A program made the translations under genes and the position numbers. A stretch of DNA of 64,000 nt. Origin: Frondihabitans sp. 762G35 (GTDB lineage: Bacteria > Actinomycetota > Actinomycetes > Actinomycetales > Microbacteriaceae). Positions 45,554 to 53,970 of this stretch are shown here, in pieces (the stretch's first letter is position 1; the number at the start of each line of letters is the position of its first letter). Location of the stretch: contig NZ_CP014619.1 of the NCBI RefSeq assembly GCF_002074055.1, positions 1,860,001 to 1,924,000 of the forward strand. The letters are read 5' to 3'. Under the pieces are notes generated by a model. That model saw only the letters and a program-made list of their open reading frames with translations, made no database searches and was not told the DNA's origin.

Positions 45554-45583
45554 CGGGGCGTTCGACTTCGGTCGGGCGCCCCG
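45554..45583 (+). terminator. kgd terminator with TTCG tetraloop
   Basis: CGGGGCG (45554-45560) pairs with CGCCCCG (45577-45583). Between them CGAC-TTCG-GTCG forms an inner tetraloop stem. It starts 11 bases after the kgd stop and precedes array C. Confidence 0.65.
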
Positions 45584-45626
45584 TCTCGTCGTGCTCTCGT
45601 GTCGTCGTGCTCGCTCTCCGCACGGG

Positions 45627-46011
45627 CGTGACTCCACGTTTGGCACGTTCTCCCGAACGTGAGCGGCGTGTCGTGGAGTCACGCCGCGGGGCGTGCGGCG
45701 CCGGCCCCCGAGACTCCACATTTGGCACGTTCTCCCGAACGTGAGCAGCATGTCGTGGAGCCACGTTGCGGAGCGTGCGGGGCCGGTTCCCCGGACTCCA
45801 CGTTTGGCACGTTTCCCCGAACGTGAGCAGCGTGTCGTGGAGTCACGTTGCGGGGCGTGCGGCGCCGCCCTCCGAGACTCCACGTTTGGCACGTTTTCCC
45901 GAAAGTGAGCAGCGTGTCGTGGAGTCACGTTGCGGGGCGTGCGGCGCCGCCCTCCGAGACTCCACGTTTGGCACGTTTTCCCGAAAGTGAGCAGCGTGTC
46001 GTGGAGTCTCG
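45627..46011 (+). repeat. 57-bp palindromic element array C (5 copies, strict 82-bp period)
   Basis: Copies start at 45627, 45709, 45791, 45873 and 45955, each 57 bp, with 25-bp GC-rich spacers that are themselves nearly the same. The core TTTGGCACGTT...GAACGTGAGC contains a second small hairpin (CACGTTC/GAACGTG) in copy 1. Copy 1 has reciprocal changes (CGTGACTCC with GGAGTCACG) that keep the arms paired; copies 2-4 carry mismatches. The array lies between the convergent kgd and GNAT genes. I see no gene in 45543-46060. Confidence 0.92.
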
Positions 46012-46060
46012 CGGCGACGCGCCCGAGCGCGACGGCGCGCGGGGGCGGAGCGCGACCGCG

Positions 46061-46504
46061 TCAGGCGATCTTCGTGTAGCGGAGCACTCCCGAGTCGTGG
46101 TACCCGCGCTTCTGATAGAAGCGGTGCGCCGAGTCGGTCGCCGCAGCGGACACGGCGCTGAGCTGCAGCGCCCGGTGCGACCGCCCCCAGCGTTCGAAGT
46201 GCGCGAGGACGAGCGAACCGAGGCCGTCGCGCCGCACGTCGGGCCGGACGACGAGCAGCAGGAGCTGCGCGGTCGGTTGATCGGAGTTGTACGCCCAGGT
46301 GACATGGCCACCGGCGACGGCGGAGATCCTGCCGTCCGCGTCGCGAACGACCCACGTCTCGTGGCCCGCCTCCCGCGTCAGCCGCGCGAGGCGCGACGCG
46401 AGCTCGTCGGACTCGATCGAGTAGCCGAGCAGTCGGATGAGGGCGACGAGATCGTCGAGGTCACGAGCGGTCGCCTGGCCCAGCGACTCCACGGTGGCGG
46501 TCAT
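46061..46504 (-). CDS. GNAT-family N-acetyltransferase
   Basis: A 147-residue single GNAT domain. The acetyl-CoA loop is VRPDVRRDGLGSLVLAHFERWGRSH (about residues 86-110). The C-terminal SAAATDSAHRFYQKRGYHDSGVLRYTKIA is the typical strand-helix pair ending the fold. The substrate cannot be predicted. It is leaderless: TAGCGT (46511-46516, minus strand) is 6 bases before ATG 46504. It is monocistronic, with repeat array C immediately past its stop. Confidence 0.86.
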   Translation of the reverse strand: MTATVESLGQATARDLDDLVALIRLLGYSIESDELASRLARLTREAGHETWVVRDADGRISAVAGGHVTWAYNSDQPTAQLLLLVVRPDVRRDGLGSLVLAHFERWGRSHRALQLSAVSAAATDSAHRFYQKRGYHDSGVLRYTKIA

Positions 46505-46510
46505 GCGTCG

Positions 46511-46516
46511 ACGCTA
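46511..46516 (-). promoter_or_regulatory. Leaderless -10 for the GNAT gene
   Basis: TAGCGT on the minus strand, 6 bases before ATG 46504. Confidence 0.5.
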
Positions 46517-46547
46517 CCGCACGCCCGGGACGCGTGACGCCGAGGCG

Positions 46548-46583
46548 GAGCCGGCCCCCTCGCACGCGAGGACGGACCGGCTC
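46548..46583 (-). terminator. Hairpin at the end of the sigR-rsrA operon
   Basis: GAGCCGG (46548-46554) pairs with CCGGCTC (46577-46583), with an inner CCTCG-CACG-CGAGG stem. It overlaps the first two bases of the rsrA stop codon. Confidence 0.45.
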
Positions 46584-46824
46584 AGTGCGACGACTGCAGA
46601 TCGCGCAGTCGCGCGAGGACCTGCAGGCGCAGCACCTCGGGTGCCGTCTCCCGGCAGGCCCGCTGGACGGCCTCGGTCATGACGACGTTGACGTGCAGCT
46701 CGCTGGAGCAGTCCGTGCATCCGGCCATGTGCTCGCGGATGTCGGCGGCGTCGTCGCGCGCCAACTCGTTGCGGAGATACTCTTCGAGCTCAGCCTTGGC
46801 TTTGTCGCAGCCGCAGTCGGTCAT
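46582..46824 (-). CDS. rsrA: RsrA-like zinc-binding anti-sigma factor
   Basis: An 80-residue redox-sensitive anti-sigma factor. The zinc-binding motif H32-x3-C36-x2-C39 ([13 protein letters not shown]) is intact and two further cysteines (C4, C6) lie at the N-terminus. In Streptomyces RsrA and mycobacterial RshA the reduced Zn form holds the sigma factor inactive. Disulfide formation on thiol stress releases it. The ATG at 46824 overlaps the sigma gene stop, so the pair is co-translated in the usual 1:1 arrangement. The ORF ends at a hairpin. Confidence 0.92.
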   Translation of the reverse strand: MTDCGCDKAKAELEEYLRNELARDDAADIREHMAGCTDCSSELHVNVVMTEAVQRACRETAPEVLRLQVLARLRDLQSSH

Positions 46825-47525
46825 TTCTTGCTGCCCTTCGTTGCGGGGGCCGGCACGGCGATGCCGCGATCGCGCGCGTAGTCGGCCAGGAGGTCGCGGA
46901 GGAGTCGGCGGCCCCGGTGGAGTCTGCTCATGACGGTGCCGACGGGCGTCTTCATGATGTCGGCGATCTCCTGGTAGGAGAATCCCTCGACGTCGGCGAA
47001 GTAGACGGCCATCCGGAAGTCCTCCGGCACGAGCTGGAGGGCGTCCTTCACGGCGCTGTCGGGGAGGTGGTCGATCGCCTCGGCCTCGGCGGAGCGCGAC
47101 GTCGTCGTCAGGGTGGCGGAGGTGGCGCCGCCCATCTGCCAGTCCTCGAGGTCGTCGATGGTGCCCTGGTAGGGGTCGCGCTGCTTCTTGCGATACGTGT
47201 TGATGAACGTGTTCGTCAGGATGCGGTACAGCCACGCCTTGAGGTTGGTGCCCTGCGTGAACTGGCCGAAGGCCGCGAAGGCCTTGACGTAGGTCTCCTG
47301 CACGAGGTCGGCCGCGTCGGCCGGGTTGCGCGTCATGCGCATGCCGGCCGCGTAGAGCTGGTCCATGAACGGCAGGGCCTGCTCCTCGAAGAGGGCTCGG
47401 ACGTCCGGCACCTCGTCGGGAAGGGTCTCGACGGGGGGCGGGGTGGTGTCGCCAGTGGGAGTGCTCATCAGCGCCAATTCTAGTTCGGCGATGGTGGGCG
47501 GCTCCGCTACGGATGTCGCTGCCAC
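46821..47525 (-). CDS. sigR: ECF sigma factor SigR/SigH (thiol-oxidative stress)
   Basis: A 234-residue extracytoplasmic-function sigma factor. Region 2 is [65 protein letters not shown]. Region 4 is [58 protein letters not shown] chose GTG 47525 because a perfect AAGGAGG site lies 4 bases upstream. The in-frame ATG 47468 has no such site and would drop 19 residues. The gene has a SigR-type promoter of its own, so positive autoregulation is likely. It is followed by its anti-sigma rsrA and is divergent from aroA with only 39 bases between start codons. Confidence 0.94.
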   Translation of the reverse strand: MAATSVAEPPTIAELELALMSTPTGDTTPPPVETLPDEVPDVRALFEEQALPFMDQLYAAGMRMTRNPADAADLVQETYVKAFAAFGQFTQGTNLKAWLYRILTNTFINTYRKKQRDPYQGTIDDLEDWQMGGATSATLTTTSRSAEAEAIDHLPDSAVKDALQLVPEDFRMAVYFADVEGFSYQEIADIMKTPVGTVMSRLHRGRRLLRDLLADYARDRGIAVPAPATKGSKK

Positions 47526-47549
47526 GGGTCCTCCTTCGTGCGCTTGCAT

Positions 47550-47555
47550 TACCCT
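47550..47555 (+). promoter_or_regulatory. aroA -10 element
   Basis: TACCCT, 9 bases before ATG 47565. The aroA leader is predicted to be only a few bases long. Confidence 0.45.
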
Positions 47556-47559
47556 TGAC

Positions 47560-47585
47560 AACCGATGCAGGTATTCAGGTATTCC
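47560..47585 (-). promoter_or_regulatory. SigR-type promoter for sigR-rsrA (GGAAT-N18-GTT)
   Basis: On the minus strand GGAAT (47585-47581), exactly 18 bases, then GTT (47562-47560). This matches the SigR/SigH -35 and -10 consensus. It overlaps the start codon and first seven codons of aroA and lies about 35 bases upstream of the sigR GTG. Confidence 0.75.
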
Positions 47586-48992
47586 GGCCCCGAGTTCAGC
47601 CCCTACGAAGACGGCAGGCTGCCGGAGATCGACGAGGGTTTCTGGGTCGCGCCCCGCGCGGCCGGCCCGCTGAGCGCGACGGTGTCGCTCCCCGGCTCGA
47701 AGTCGCTGACGAACCGCGAACTCGTGCTCGCCGCGCTGGCCGACGGTCCGAGCATCCTGCGCCTGCCCCTCCACTCCCGCGACACCACCCTCATGATCGA
47801 GGCGCTCCGATCCCTCGGGGCGACGATCGACGACATCGACGCGCCCGACGGCGAGACGAACGCCTTCGGGGCCGATCTCCGCATCACGCCGGGCCCGGTC
47901 ACGGGCAGCACCTCCATCGACTGCGGCCTCGCCGGGACGGTCATGCGCTTCCTCCCCCCGGTGGCCGCGATGGCGACCGGCCCGGTGACCTTCGACGGCG
48001 ACGAGCACGCCCGGAAGCGCCCGATGCGCACGACCATCGAGTCCCTCCGAGCCCTGGGCGTCGAGGTCGCCGACGACGGTCGTGGCACCCTCCCCTTCAG
48101 CCTCTACGGCACCGGCGAGATCGAGGGCGGCGAGGTGTCGATCGACGCCAGCGCCTCGAGCCAGTTCGTGTCGGGGCTCCTGCTCTCCGCTCCCCGGTTC
48201 GCGCGGGGCCTGACGCTCCGCCACGCCGGCGAGAGGCTCCCGAGCCTGCCCCACATCGAGATGACGATCGCCGCCCTCGCCGCGCGCGGCGTCGAGGTGG
48301 AGTCGCCGGAGCCGGGCGTCTGGGTCGTCCCGCCGGCCCGCATCCGCGCGCGCGACGTGGTCGTCGAACCCGATCTCTCCAACGCCGCGCCGTTCCTCGC
48401 CGCCGCGCTGGTCGCCGGAGGCCGGGTCACCGTCCGCCACTGGCCGGAGACGACGACCCAGGTCGGCGCCGACCTCATCGAGCTGCTCCCGCTCTGGGGC
48501 GCCACCGTCACGCGCGACGGCGACTCGCTCACCGTCGACGGGGGTGCCGGTGTGGTGGGCGGCGCGACACTCCCCGGCGTCGACCTCGACCTCTCGCGCG
48601 GCGGCGAGCTCGCCCCCGCCCTCGTGGCGCTGACGGCCCTCGCAGGAGCATCGAGCACCGTCACCGGGATCGGTCACCTCCGCGGCCACGAGACCGACCG
48701 CCTCGCGGCCCTCGCCGCCGAGATCAACGGTCTCGGCGGCCGCGTGACCGAACTCGACGACGGCCTGCGCATCGAGCCCGCACCGCTCCACGCGGGGCAG
48801 TGGCGGACCTACGGCGATCACCGGATGGCGCACGCCGCGGCCCTGATCGGCCTGGCGGTCCCCGACGTCGAGCTCGACGACGTGCGCGTCGTCTCGAAGA
48901 CGCTCCCCCAGTTCGTCGAGCTGTGGGACGACCTCCTCGGCCGCCGCGTGTACGAGTCCCCCGCCGACACGTCGCTCCTCGGGTTCCTCTAG
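47565..48992 (+). CDS. aroA: 3-phosphoshikimate 1-carboxyvinyltransferase (EPSP synthase)
   Basis: A 475-residue shikimate-pathway enzyme joining phosphoenolpyruvate to shikimate 3-phosphate. Family motifs are [22 protein letters not shown] near 40-61, [31 protein letters not shown] and [17 protein letters not shown]. Near the end, [24 protein letters not shown] and the Lys in [12 protein letters not shown] follow. The N-terminal 25 residues before the first inside-out barrel strand are an actinobacterial extension. It heads an aroA-rsgA-hisN run and is divergent from sigR. Confidence 0.95.
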   Translation: MQVFRYSGPEFSPYEDGRLPEIDEGFWVAPRAAGPLSATVSLPGSKSLTNRELVLAALADGPSILRLPLHSRDTTLMIEALRSLGATIDDIDAPDGETNAFGADLRITPGPVTGSTSIDCGLAGTVMRFLPPVAAMATGPVTFDGDEHARKRPMRTTIESLRALGVEVADDGRGTLPFSLYGTGEIEGGEVSIDASASSQFVSGLLLSAPRFARGLTLRHAGERLPSLPHIEMTIAALAARGVEVESPEPGVWVVPPARIRARDVVVEPDLSNAAPFLAAALVAGGRVTVRHWPETTTQVGADLIELLPLWGATVTRDGDSLTVDGGAGVVGGATLPGVDLDLSRGGELAPALVALTALAGASSTVTGIGHLRGHETDRLAALAAEINGLGGRVTELDDGLRIEPAPLHAGQWRTYGDHRMAHAAALIGLAVPDVELDDVRVVSKTLPQFVELWDDLLGRRVYESPADTSLLGFL

Positions 48993-49024
48993 ACCGTGGT
49001 GGGCGACACGAGGGGACGGCACCG

Positions 49025-50095
49025 ATGAGCTGGTGGTCAGACGGCGACGACGCGGACGACGACGAGCGGGAGTACTCCGAGTACGACGAGAGCTCGGTGC
49101 GGATCCGCCCGAATCCGAAGGGCAACAAGCCGCGGACGAAGCAGCGGCCCGCCTACGCGGAAGCCGTCGACGGTGTCGTGTGGACGGTCGATCGGGGGCG
49201 CTACGGCGTCCTCATCGACGCCGGCACCCCCGACGAGCGGGAGATCACGACGGCGAGGGCCCGGGAGCTCGGCAAGAAGTCCGTCGTCACGGGCGACCGG
49301 GTCGACGTGGTCGGCGACACGAGCGGCGCGGAGGGGAGCCTGGCCCGCATCGTTCGCGTCCAGGAGCGGTCGACTCTCCTGCGCCGCAGCGCCGACGACA
49401 GCGACGCCGTCGAACGGGTCATCGTCGCCAACGCCGACCAGATGCTCATCGTCGTCGCGGCCGCCGACCCGGAGCCGCGTCCCCGACTCGTCGACCGCTA
49501 CCTCGTGGCCGCCTTCGACGCCGGCGTCGAGCCGATCCTCTGCATCACGAAGACCGACCTCCGCGACCCGGAGCCCTTCGCCAGCCAGTTCTCGTGCCTC
49601 GATCTGCGGATCCTGACCTCGACCTCGCGGGCGTTCGTCACCGACGGCGGGGAGGAGTCGGACGCCCTGCGGGAGCTCCGCACCGTCCTGGACGACCACG
49701 TCACGGTCACCGTCGGTCACTCCGGCGTCGGCAAGTCGACCCTGGTCAACGCCCTGACCGGGTCGCAGCGCGCGGTCGGCGTCGTCAACACCGTGACGGG
49801 CCGGGGCAGGCACACGTCGTCGTCGACGGTGTCGTTCAAGGTGCCGTCCGGCGGCTGGATCATCGACACGCCGGGCGTCCGGTCGTTCGGCCTCGGCCAC
49901 GTGAATCCGGAGAACATCCTGCGGTCGTTCGCGGAGCACGCCATCGTCCCGGAGGGCTTCGAGCCCCCCGGCGGGATCGCCCTGCGCGACGCGCACGACT
50001 GGGAGATCGTCGACCGCGTGGAGGCGGGCGAACTGGGCGACGTCGGACGCGACCGGCTCCGGTCGCTCCAGGCGCTGCTGGCGAGCAAGGGCTGA
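49025..50095 (+). CDS. rsgA: Ribosome small-subunit GTPase RsgA
   Basis: A 356-residue circularly permuted GTPase that checks 30S assembly. An acidic N-terminus leads to the OB fold (residues 42-105). The GTPase motifs appear in permuted order: G4 ITKTDL (near 181), G1 [16 protein letters not shown] (near 236) and G3 DTPGVRSFG (near 281). The C-terminal zinc knuckle of Escherichia coli RsgA (Cys-x4-Cys-x-His-x5-Cys) is not present; that stretch here reads [17 protein letters not shown]. The ATG at 49025 has GGGGACGG upstream. It follows aroA by 32 bases. Confidence 0.92.
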   Translation: MSWWSDGDDADDDEREYSEYDESSVRIRPNPKGNKPRTKQRPAYAEAVDGVVWTVDRGRYGVLIDAGTPDEREITTARARELGKKSVVTGDRVDVVGDTSGAEGSLARIVRVQERSTLLRRSADDSDAVERVIVANADQMLIVVAAADPEPRPRLVDRYLVAAFDAGVEPILCITKTDLRDPEPFASQFSCLDLRILTSTSRAFVTDGGEESDALRELRTVLDDHVTVTVGHSGVGKSTLVNALTGSQRAVGVVNTVTGRGRHTSSSTVSFKVPSGGWIIDTPGVRSFGLGHVNPENILRSFAEHAIVPEGFEPPGGIALRDAHDWEIVDRVEAGELGDVGRDRLRSLQALLASKG

Positions 50096-50106
50096 GCCCG
50101 CGTCGC

Positions 50107-50112
50107 TACGCT
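50107..50112 (+). promoter_or_regulatory. Leaderless -10 for hisN
   Basis: TACGCT, 6 bases before GTG 50119. Confidence 0.5.
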
Positions 50113-50118
50113 GAGTGC

Positions 50119-50886
50119 GTGACCCACGACGACGATCTCGCCCTCGCCCTCTCCCTCGCCGACGCCGCCGACGCGATCTCGTCCGCGCGCTTCCGAGCGG
50201 CCGACCTCGACGTGTCGCTGAAGGCCGACAGCACGCACGTGACCGACGCCGACAGGGCGGTCGAGCGGGCGATCCGCGACCGTCTCGCCGCGGAGCGACC
50301 CGACGACGCCTTCTACGGCGAGGAGTCGGGGAGCGCGGGGCAGGGCTCCCGGCAGTGGATCGTCGATCCGATCGACGGCACGGCGAACTTCCTCCGGGGG
50401 GTGCCCGTCTGGGCGACGCTCATCGCGCTGGTCGTCGACGGCGTGCCCGTCATCGGCGTGGTGAGCGCCCCGGCCCTCGGCAGCCGCTGGTGGGCCGCGC
50501 AGGGCGGCGGTGCCCGGTCCACGCACGGCCCCGTCCGGGTCTCCGGCGTCGACACCCTCGCGGACGCCTCCCTCAGCTACAACGGTCTGCAGTACTGGCA
50601 GCGGGCCGGCCGGGTGGAGCAGCTTCTCGCGCTGGCCGACCGGGTCTGGCGGACCCGCGCCTACGGCGATTTCTGGTCGTACATGCTCGTCGCCGAGGGC
50701 GCCGTCGATATCTCGGGCGAGTTCGACCTCCAGCCCTACGACATGGCGGCTCTCTACCCGATCGTGACCGAGGCCGGCGGTCGATTCACCAGCGTCGACG
50801 GCGTCGACGGCATCTGGGGCGGAAGCGCCCTGGCGACCAACGGCCTCCTGCACGACGAGACCGTGGCCGCCGTCGCCCTGCCCTGA
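50119..50886 (+). CDS. hisN: Inositol-monophosphatase-family phosphatase, probable histidinol-phosphatase
   Basis: A 255-residue Mg2+-dependent sugar-type phosphatase. Metal ligands are in FYGEESG (Glu-Glu, near 72-75), IVDPIDGTANFLRG (Asp-x-Ile-Asp-Gly-Thr, near 90-98) and FDLQPYDMAALYPIVTEAGG (Asp near 209). The IDGTANFLRGVPVWATLIAL variant and the WSYMLVAEGAVDI segment resemble actinobacterial HisN, which dephosphorylates histidinol phosphate. Inositol monophosphatase activity is the alternative. The GTG start at 50119 is leaderless, although the gene is only 23 bases after rsgA. It is convergent with fdhA. Confidence 0.85.
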   Translation: MTHDDDLALALSLADAADAISSARFRAADLDVSLKADSTHVTDADRAVERAIRDRLAAERPDDAFYGEESGSAGQGSRQWIVDPIDGTANFLRGVPVWATLIALVVDGVPVIGVVSAPALGSRWWAAQGGGARSTHGPVRVSGVDTLADASLSYNGLQYWQRAGRVEQLLALADRVWRTRAYGDFWSYMLVAEGAVDISGEFDLQPYDMAALYPIVTEAGGRFTSVDGVDGIWGGSALATNGLLHDETVAAVALP

Positions 50887-50934
50887 CCCGGAGGGTCCGG
50901 CACGGCGGCGACGGCCACGGCGGTCGGCGGCGGG

Positions 50935-52158
50935 TCAGGCCGCCTTGCCGTCCAGGTACCCGTTCGGGTTCAGGACGTACTTGGTCGCGGCTCCGGCATC
51001 GAACTCCTTGTAGCCGCGCGGGGCGTCCTCGAGGGTGATGGCCGTCGCGTTGACGTTCTTGGCGATGTGCACCCGGTCGTGCAGGATCGCCTGCATCAGC
51101 CCGTGGTTGTACTTCATGACCGGGCACTGGCCCGTCGTGAAGGACAGCGATTTCGCCCAGCCCGTGCCGAGGGAGAGCGAGAGCGAACCCTTCTTGGCGG
51201 CCTCGTCGGCGGCTCCCGGGTCGCCGGTCACGTAGAGGCCGGGGATGCCCATCGAGCCACCCGCGGCGGTGATGTCCATGAGCGAGTTGAGCACCGTCGC
51301 CGGCGCCTCCTTCGCATCGTGACCGTGGCCCTTCGCCTCGAAGCCGACTGCGTCGACGGCGGCGTCGACCTCGGGCACCCCGAGGATCTGCTCGATCTGC
51401 TCGCCGGGGTCGCCCTTCGAGAGGTCGATCGTCTCGCAGCCGAAGCTGCGTGCCTGCGCGAGCCGCCCCTCGTTCATGTCGCCGACGATGACGACCGAGG
51501 CGCCGAGGAGCAGCGCGCTCGTCGCGGCCGCGAGACCGACCGGGCCTGCCCCCGCGACGTACACGGTCGAGCCGACTCCCACCCCGGCCGTCACGGCGCC
51601 GTGGAAGCCGGTCGGGAAGATGTCCGACAGCATCGTCAGGTCGAGGATCTTGTCGAGCGCCTGGTCCTTGTCGGGGAACCTCAGCAGGTTCCAGTCGGCG
51701 TAGGGCACGAGCACGAACTCCGCCTGTCCGCCGACCCAGCCGCCCATGTCGACGTAGCCGTAGGCGCTGCCGGGGCGGTCCGGGTTCACGTTGAGGCAGA
51801 TGCCGGTCTTGCGCTCCTTGCAGTTCTTGCAGCGGCCGCAGGAGATGTTGAACGGCACCGAGACGATGTCGCCGACCTTGATGAACTCGACGTCCGGTCC
51901 GACCTCCACGACCTCGCCGGTGATCTCGTGCCCGAGCACGAGGTTCGTCGGGGCGGTCGTCCGACCTCGCACCATGTGCTGGTCGGATCCGCAGATGTTC
52001 GTCGCGACGGTCCGCAGGATGGCGCCGTGCGGGACCTTCCGACCGACGTTCGCGGGGTTGACCCCGGGGCCGTCCTTCAGTTCGAAGGTCGGGTACTCCG
52101 TGTCGATGACCTCGACCTCACCCGGTCCTTTGTAGGCGACAGCTCTGTTTCCTGACAT
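50935..52158 (-). CDS. fdhA: Glutathione-independent formaldehyde dehydrogenase (zinc MDR family)
   Basis: A 407-residue zinc-dependent medium-chain dehydrogenase of the Pseudomonas putida FdhA type, which oxidises formaldehyde to formate (or dismutates aldehydes) with tightly bound NAD and no thiol cofactor. The catalytic zinc site is in TNICGSDQHMVRGRT and GHEITGEVV. The structural zinc cysteines are in CGRCKNCKERKTGIC. The Rossmann motif is VYVAGAGPVGLAAATSALLLGA. HGHDAKEAPATVLN and the LNPNGYLDGK end are FdhA-specific. A strong AAGGAGG site precedes ATG 52158. In an organism expected to use mycothiol, a thiol-independent enzyme is a parallel detoxification route. Confidence 0.92.
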   Translation of the reverse strand: MSGNRAVAYKGPGEVEVIDTEYPTFELKDGPGVNPANVGRKVPHGAILRTVATNICGSDQHMVRGRTTAPTNLVLGHEITGEVVEVGPDVEFIKVGDIVSVPFNISCGRCKNCKERKTGICLNVNPDRPGSAYGYVDMGGWVGGQAEFVLVPYADWNLLRFPDKDQALDKILDLTMLSDIFPTGFHGAVTAGVGVGSTVYVAGAGPVGLAAATSALLLGASVVIVGDMNEGRLAQARSFGCETIDLSKGDPGEQIEQILGVPEVDAAVDAVGFEAKGHGHDAKEAPATVLNSLMDITAAGGSMGIPGLYVTGDPGAADEAAKKGSLSLSLGTGWAKSLSFTTGQCPVMKYNHGLMQAILHDRVHIAKNVNATAITLEDAPRGYKEFDAGAATKYVLNPNGYLDGKAA

Positions 52159-52264
52159 CTGAGAATCCTCCTTGATTCCGGGGCCGGGTCTTCGGCCCGC
52201 ACGTCCGCACCCTACGCCCGCGACGTCCGGATCCGCCCCGTCGTGCGCTTTCCGGAGGACTGGG

Positions 52265-52270
52265 TACCCT
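52265..52270 (+). promoter_or_regulatory. Leaderless -10 for the two-component/FetB operon
   Basis: TACCCT, 6 bases before ATG 52277. Confidence 0.55.
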
Positions 52271-52276
52271 GACGGG

Positions 52277-52951
52277 ATGGACACCACCGCGGGTCGCAGG
52301 ATGCGCCTCCTCCTGATCGAGGACGATCCGGCGCTCGGCCCCCTCATCGAGGAGGTGCTCTCGGAGACCTACGACGTGGAGCGGCACGTCGACGGGCGCG
52401 ACGGGCTCCTCGCCGGGCTCGATCGCGACTTCGACGTGATGGTGGTCGACCGCCGGCTGCCGTCGGTGGACGGGCTCGGCATCGTGGAGGCGCTCCGGCG
52501 CGGCCGGGTGACCGTCCCGATCCTGCTGCTGACGGCCCTCGGCACGGTCGCCGACCGGGTCGACGGGCTCGATGCGGGAGCCGACGACTACCTCGTCAAA
52601 CCGTTCGAGTTCGACGAGCTGCTGGCGCGGCTCCGCGCGCTGACGAGGTCGTTCAGCGCGGCGGGCGCCTGGCTCGCGATCGGGACCTGGCGGTTCTCCC
52701 CCGACGACCGCATCCTGACCTCGCCGTACGGAGCCCGGGTCGTCCTGACCGACCGCGAGTCCGAGCTCCTGCGCGTGCTCGCCCTCGAGCCCGACCGGAC
52801 CTTCTCGCGCGACCACCTTCTGCGCGTGGTGTTCCCGGCGGGTGAGAGACCCGGCACGGTCGACACCTACGTGCACTACCTCCGCCGGAAGTCGGAGCGG
52901 GACATCGTGCTCACGATCCGCAACCGCGGCTACCGGCTGGGCGCCCTGTGA
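52277..52951 (+). CDS. OmpR-family response regulator
   Basis: A 224-residue transcription factor. The receiver has the acidic pair E-D-D at 15-17, the phospho-acceptor D58 in VMVVDRRLPSVDG, and the switch Lys in DDYLVKPFEFDELLARLRAL. The winged-helix domain (about 130-224) has LTDRESELLRVLALEPDRTFSRDHLLRVVFP, TVDTYVHYLRRKSE and IRNRGYRLG. The ATG at 52277 is leaderless. The stop overlaps the kinase GTG, making a coupled two-component pair. Confidence 0.92.
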   Translation: MDTTAGRRMRLLLIEDDPALGPLIEEVLSETYDVERHVDGRDGLLAGLDRDFDVMVVDRRLPSVDGLGIVEALRRGRVTVPILLLTALGTVADRVDGLDAGADDYLVKPFEFDELLARLRALTRSFSAAGAWLAIGTWRFSPDDRILTSPYGARVVLTDRESELLRVLALEPDRTFSRDHLLRVVFPAGERPGTVDTYVHYLRRKSERDIVLTIRNRGYRLGAL

Positions 52952-53970
52952 GCCCCCGTCGGCCGAGCGACGACCAGGACGCCCGGGAGACGCGCCGAGC
53001 GTCGTTCCTGATCGGCTGGCAGATCATGCTGGCCTCGGCCGTCCTCGTCCTCGGGATCGTGTCGCTGGCCATCGCGTTCCTCCTTCACCAGTCGCTCCCC
53101 AAGGAGCAGCTCGACCAGCTCCGGAGCGGCCGCCCGCGGGTCTACGTCGACTCGGGCGACCTCGTCCAGGCCCTCGTGCTGATCGGCATCGGCGCCGTCC
53201 TCTTCGCGGGCCTCGTCAGCTGGGTCATCGCCCGGAGGGCCGTGACCCCCCTCGGGACGGCACTCCGCCTGCAGCGCCGGTTCGTCGCCGACGCGAGCCA
53301 CGAGCTGCGGACCCCGCTCGCGGTCCTCGACGCCCGGATCCAGGTGCTCGAGCGCCGCCTGCGGAGCGCGAACCCCGCCGAGCCCGAGGAGACCGCGAGG
53401 ACGGTCGCCGAACTCCGGACCGACTCGAAGGCGCTCGTCGACATCGTGAACGATCTCCTTCTCGCGGCCGGCGGCAGCGACGAGACCGGGAGTCGGGACC
53501 CCGTGCCCGTCGCGCCCATCGCCCGGGAGGCGCTCGACAGCCTGCGGATCCTCGCCTCGGAGCGCCGCGTGACCCTCGCCCTCGACTCGGGCGACGACGA
53601 GATCCGGGTCAGGATGCCCAGCACCAGTCTCCGCCGCGCCGTCGTCGCCCTCGTCGACAACGCCGTCACGCACTCGCCCGAGGGAGGGACCGTCACGGTG
53701 CGCCTCCGCCGGGAGGACGCGCACCTCGTGCTGACGGTGAGCGACGAGGGCGCGGGCATCACGGGCATCGCTCCGGAGCGGGTCTTCGAGCGGTTCGCCC
53801 ACGCACCCGCCCGGGAGACGACGACGACGGGGGCCCCGGCCCGACCCAGCTTCGGAATCGGCCTCGCCCTCGTCCGCGAGATCGCGCAGCGGCAGGGCGG
53901 CCGGGTCTTCGTCGCCGAGACCTCCGCCACCGGCACCTCCATCCGCTTCGACGTGCCGGCGGTGGCGTGA
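52948..53970 (+). CDS. Sensor histidine kinase (HisKA/HATPase)
   Basis: A 340-residue membrane kinase. Two helices (about 21-47 and 72-95) flank a very short 24-residue external loop, and there is no clear HAMP. The phosphorylation box is FVADASH118ELRTPLAVL. The ATPase domain has the N-box ALVDNAVTHSPEGG, G1 VSDEGAGITG, F-box VFERFAHA and G2 GIGLALVREIAQRQGG. The small sensor loop suggests sensing within the membrane or via a partner such as the permease encoded next. The start GTG 52948 overlaps the regulator stop (GTGA). Confidence 0.9.
   Translation: MSPRRPSDDQDARETRRASFLIGWQIMLASAVLVLGIVSLAIAFLLHQSLPKEQLDQLRSGRPRVYVDSGDLVQALVLIGIGAVLFAGLVSWVIARRAVTPLGTALRLQRRFVADASHELRTPLAVLDARIQVLERRLRSANPAEPEETARTVAELRTDSKALVDIVNDLLLAAGGSDETGSRDPVPVAPIAREALDSLRILASERRVTLALDSGDDEIRVRMPSTSLRRAVVALVDNAVTHSPEGGTVTVRLRREDAHLVLTVSDEGAGITGIAPERVFERFAHAPARETTTTGAPARPSFGIGLALVREIAQRQGGRVFVAETSATGTSIRFDVPAVA

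Noticed and set aside
41652-45764. 1370-codon open frame antisense to kgd
   Set aside because: Typical GC-rich shadow: complementary to a clearly conserved enzyme, with a composition dominated by Arg/Asp/Val and no recognisable domain.
45627-46011. Array C (and array B) as a CRISPR array
   Set aside because: Units are 57 bp with internal palindromes, spacers are near-identical to one another rather than unique, and no cas genes are present.
45539-46355. Short ORFs running through arrays A, B and C with repeated LHDW/SWSL-like peptides
   Set aside because: 57 bp is 19 codons, so a palindrome array stays open by periodicity. No ribosome sites, no homology, and the peptides are just the translated repeat.
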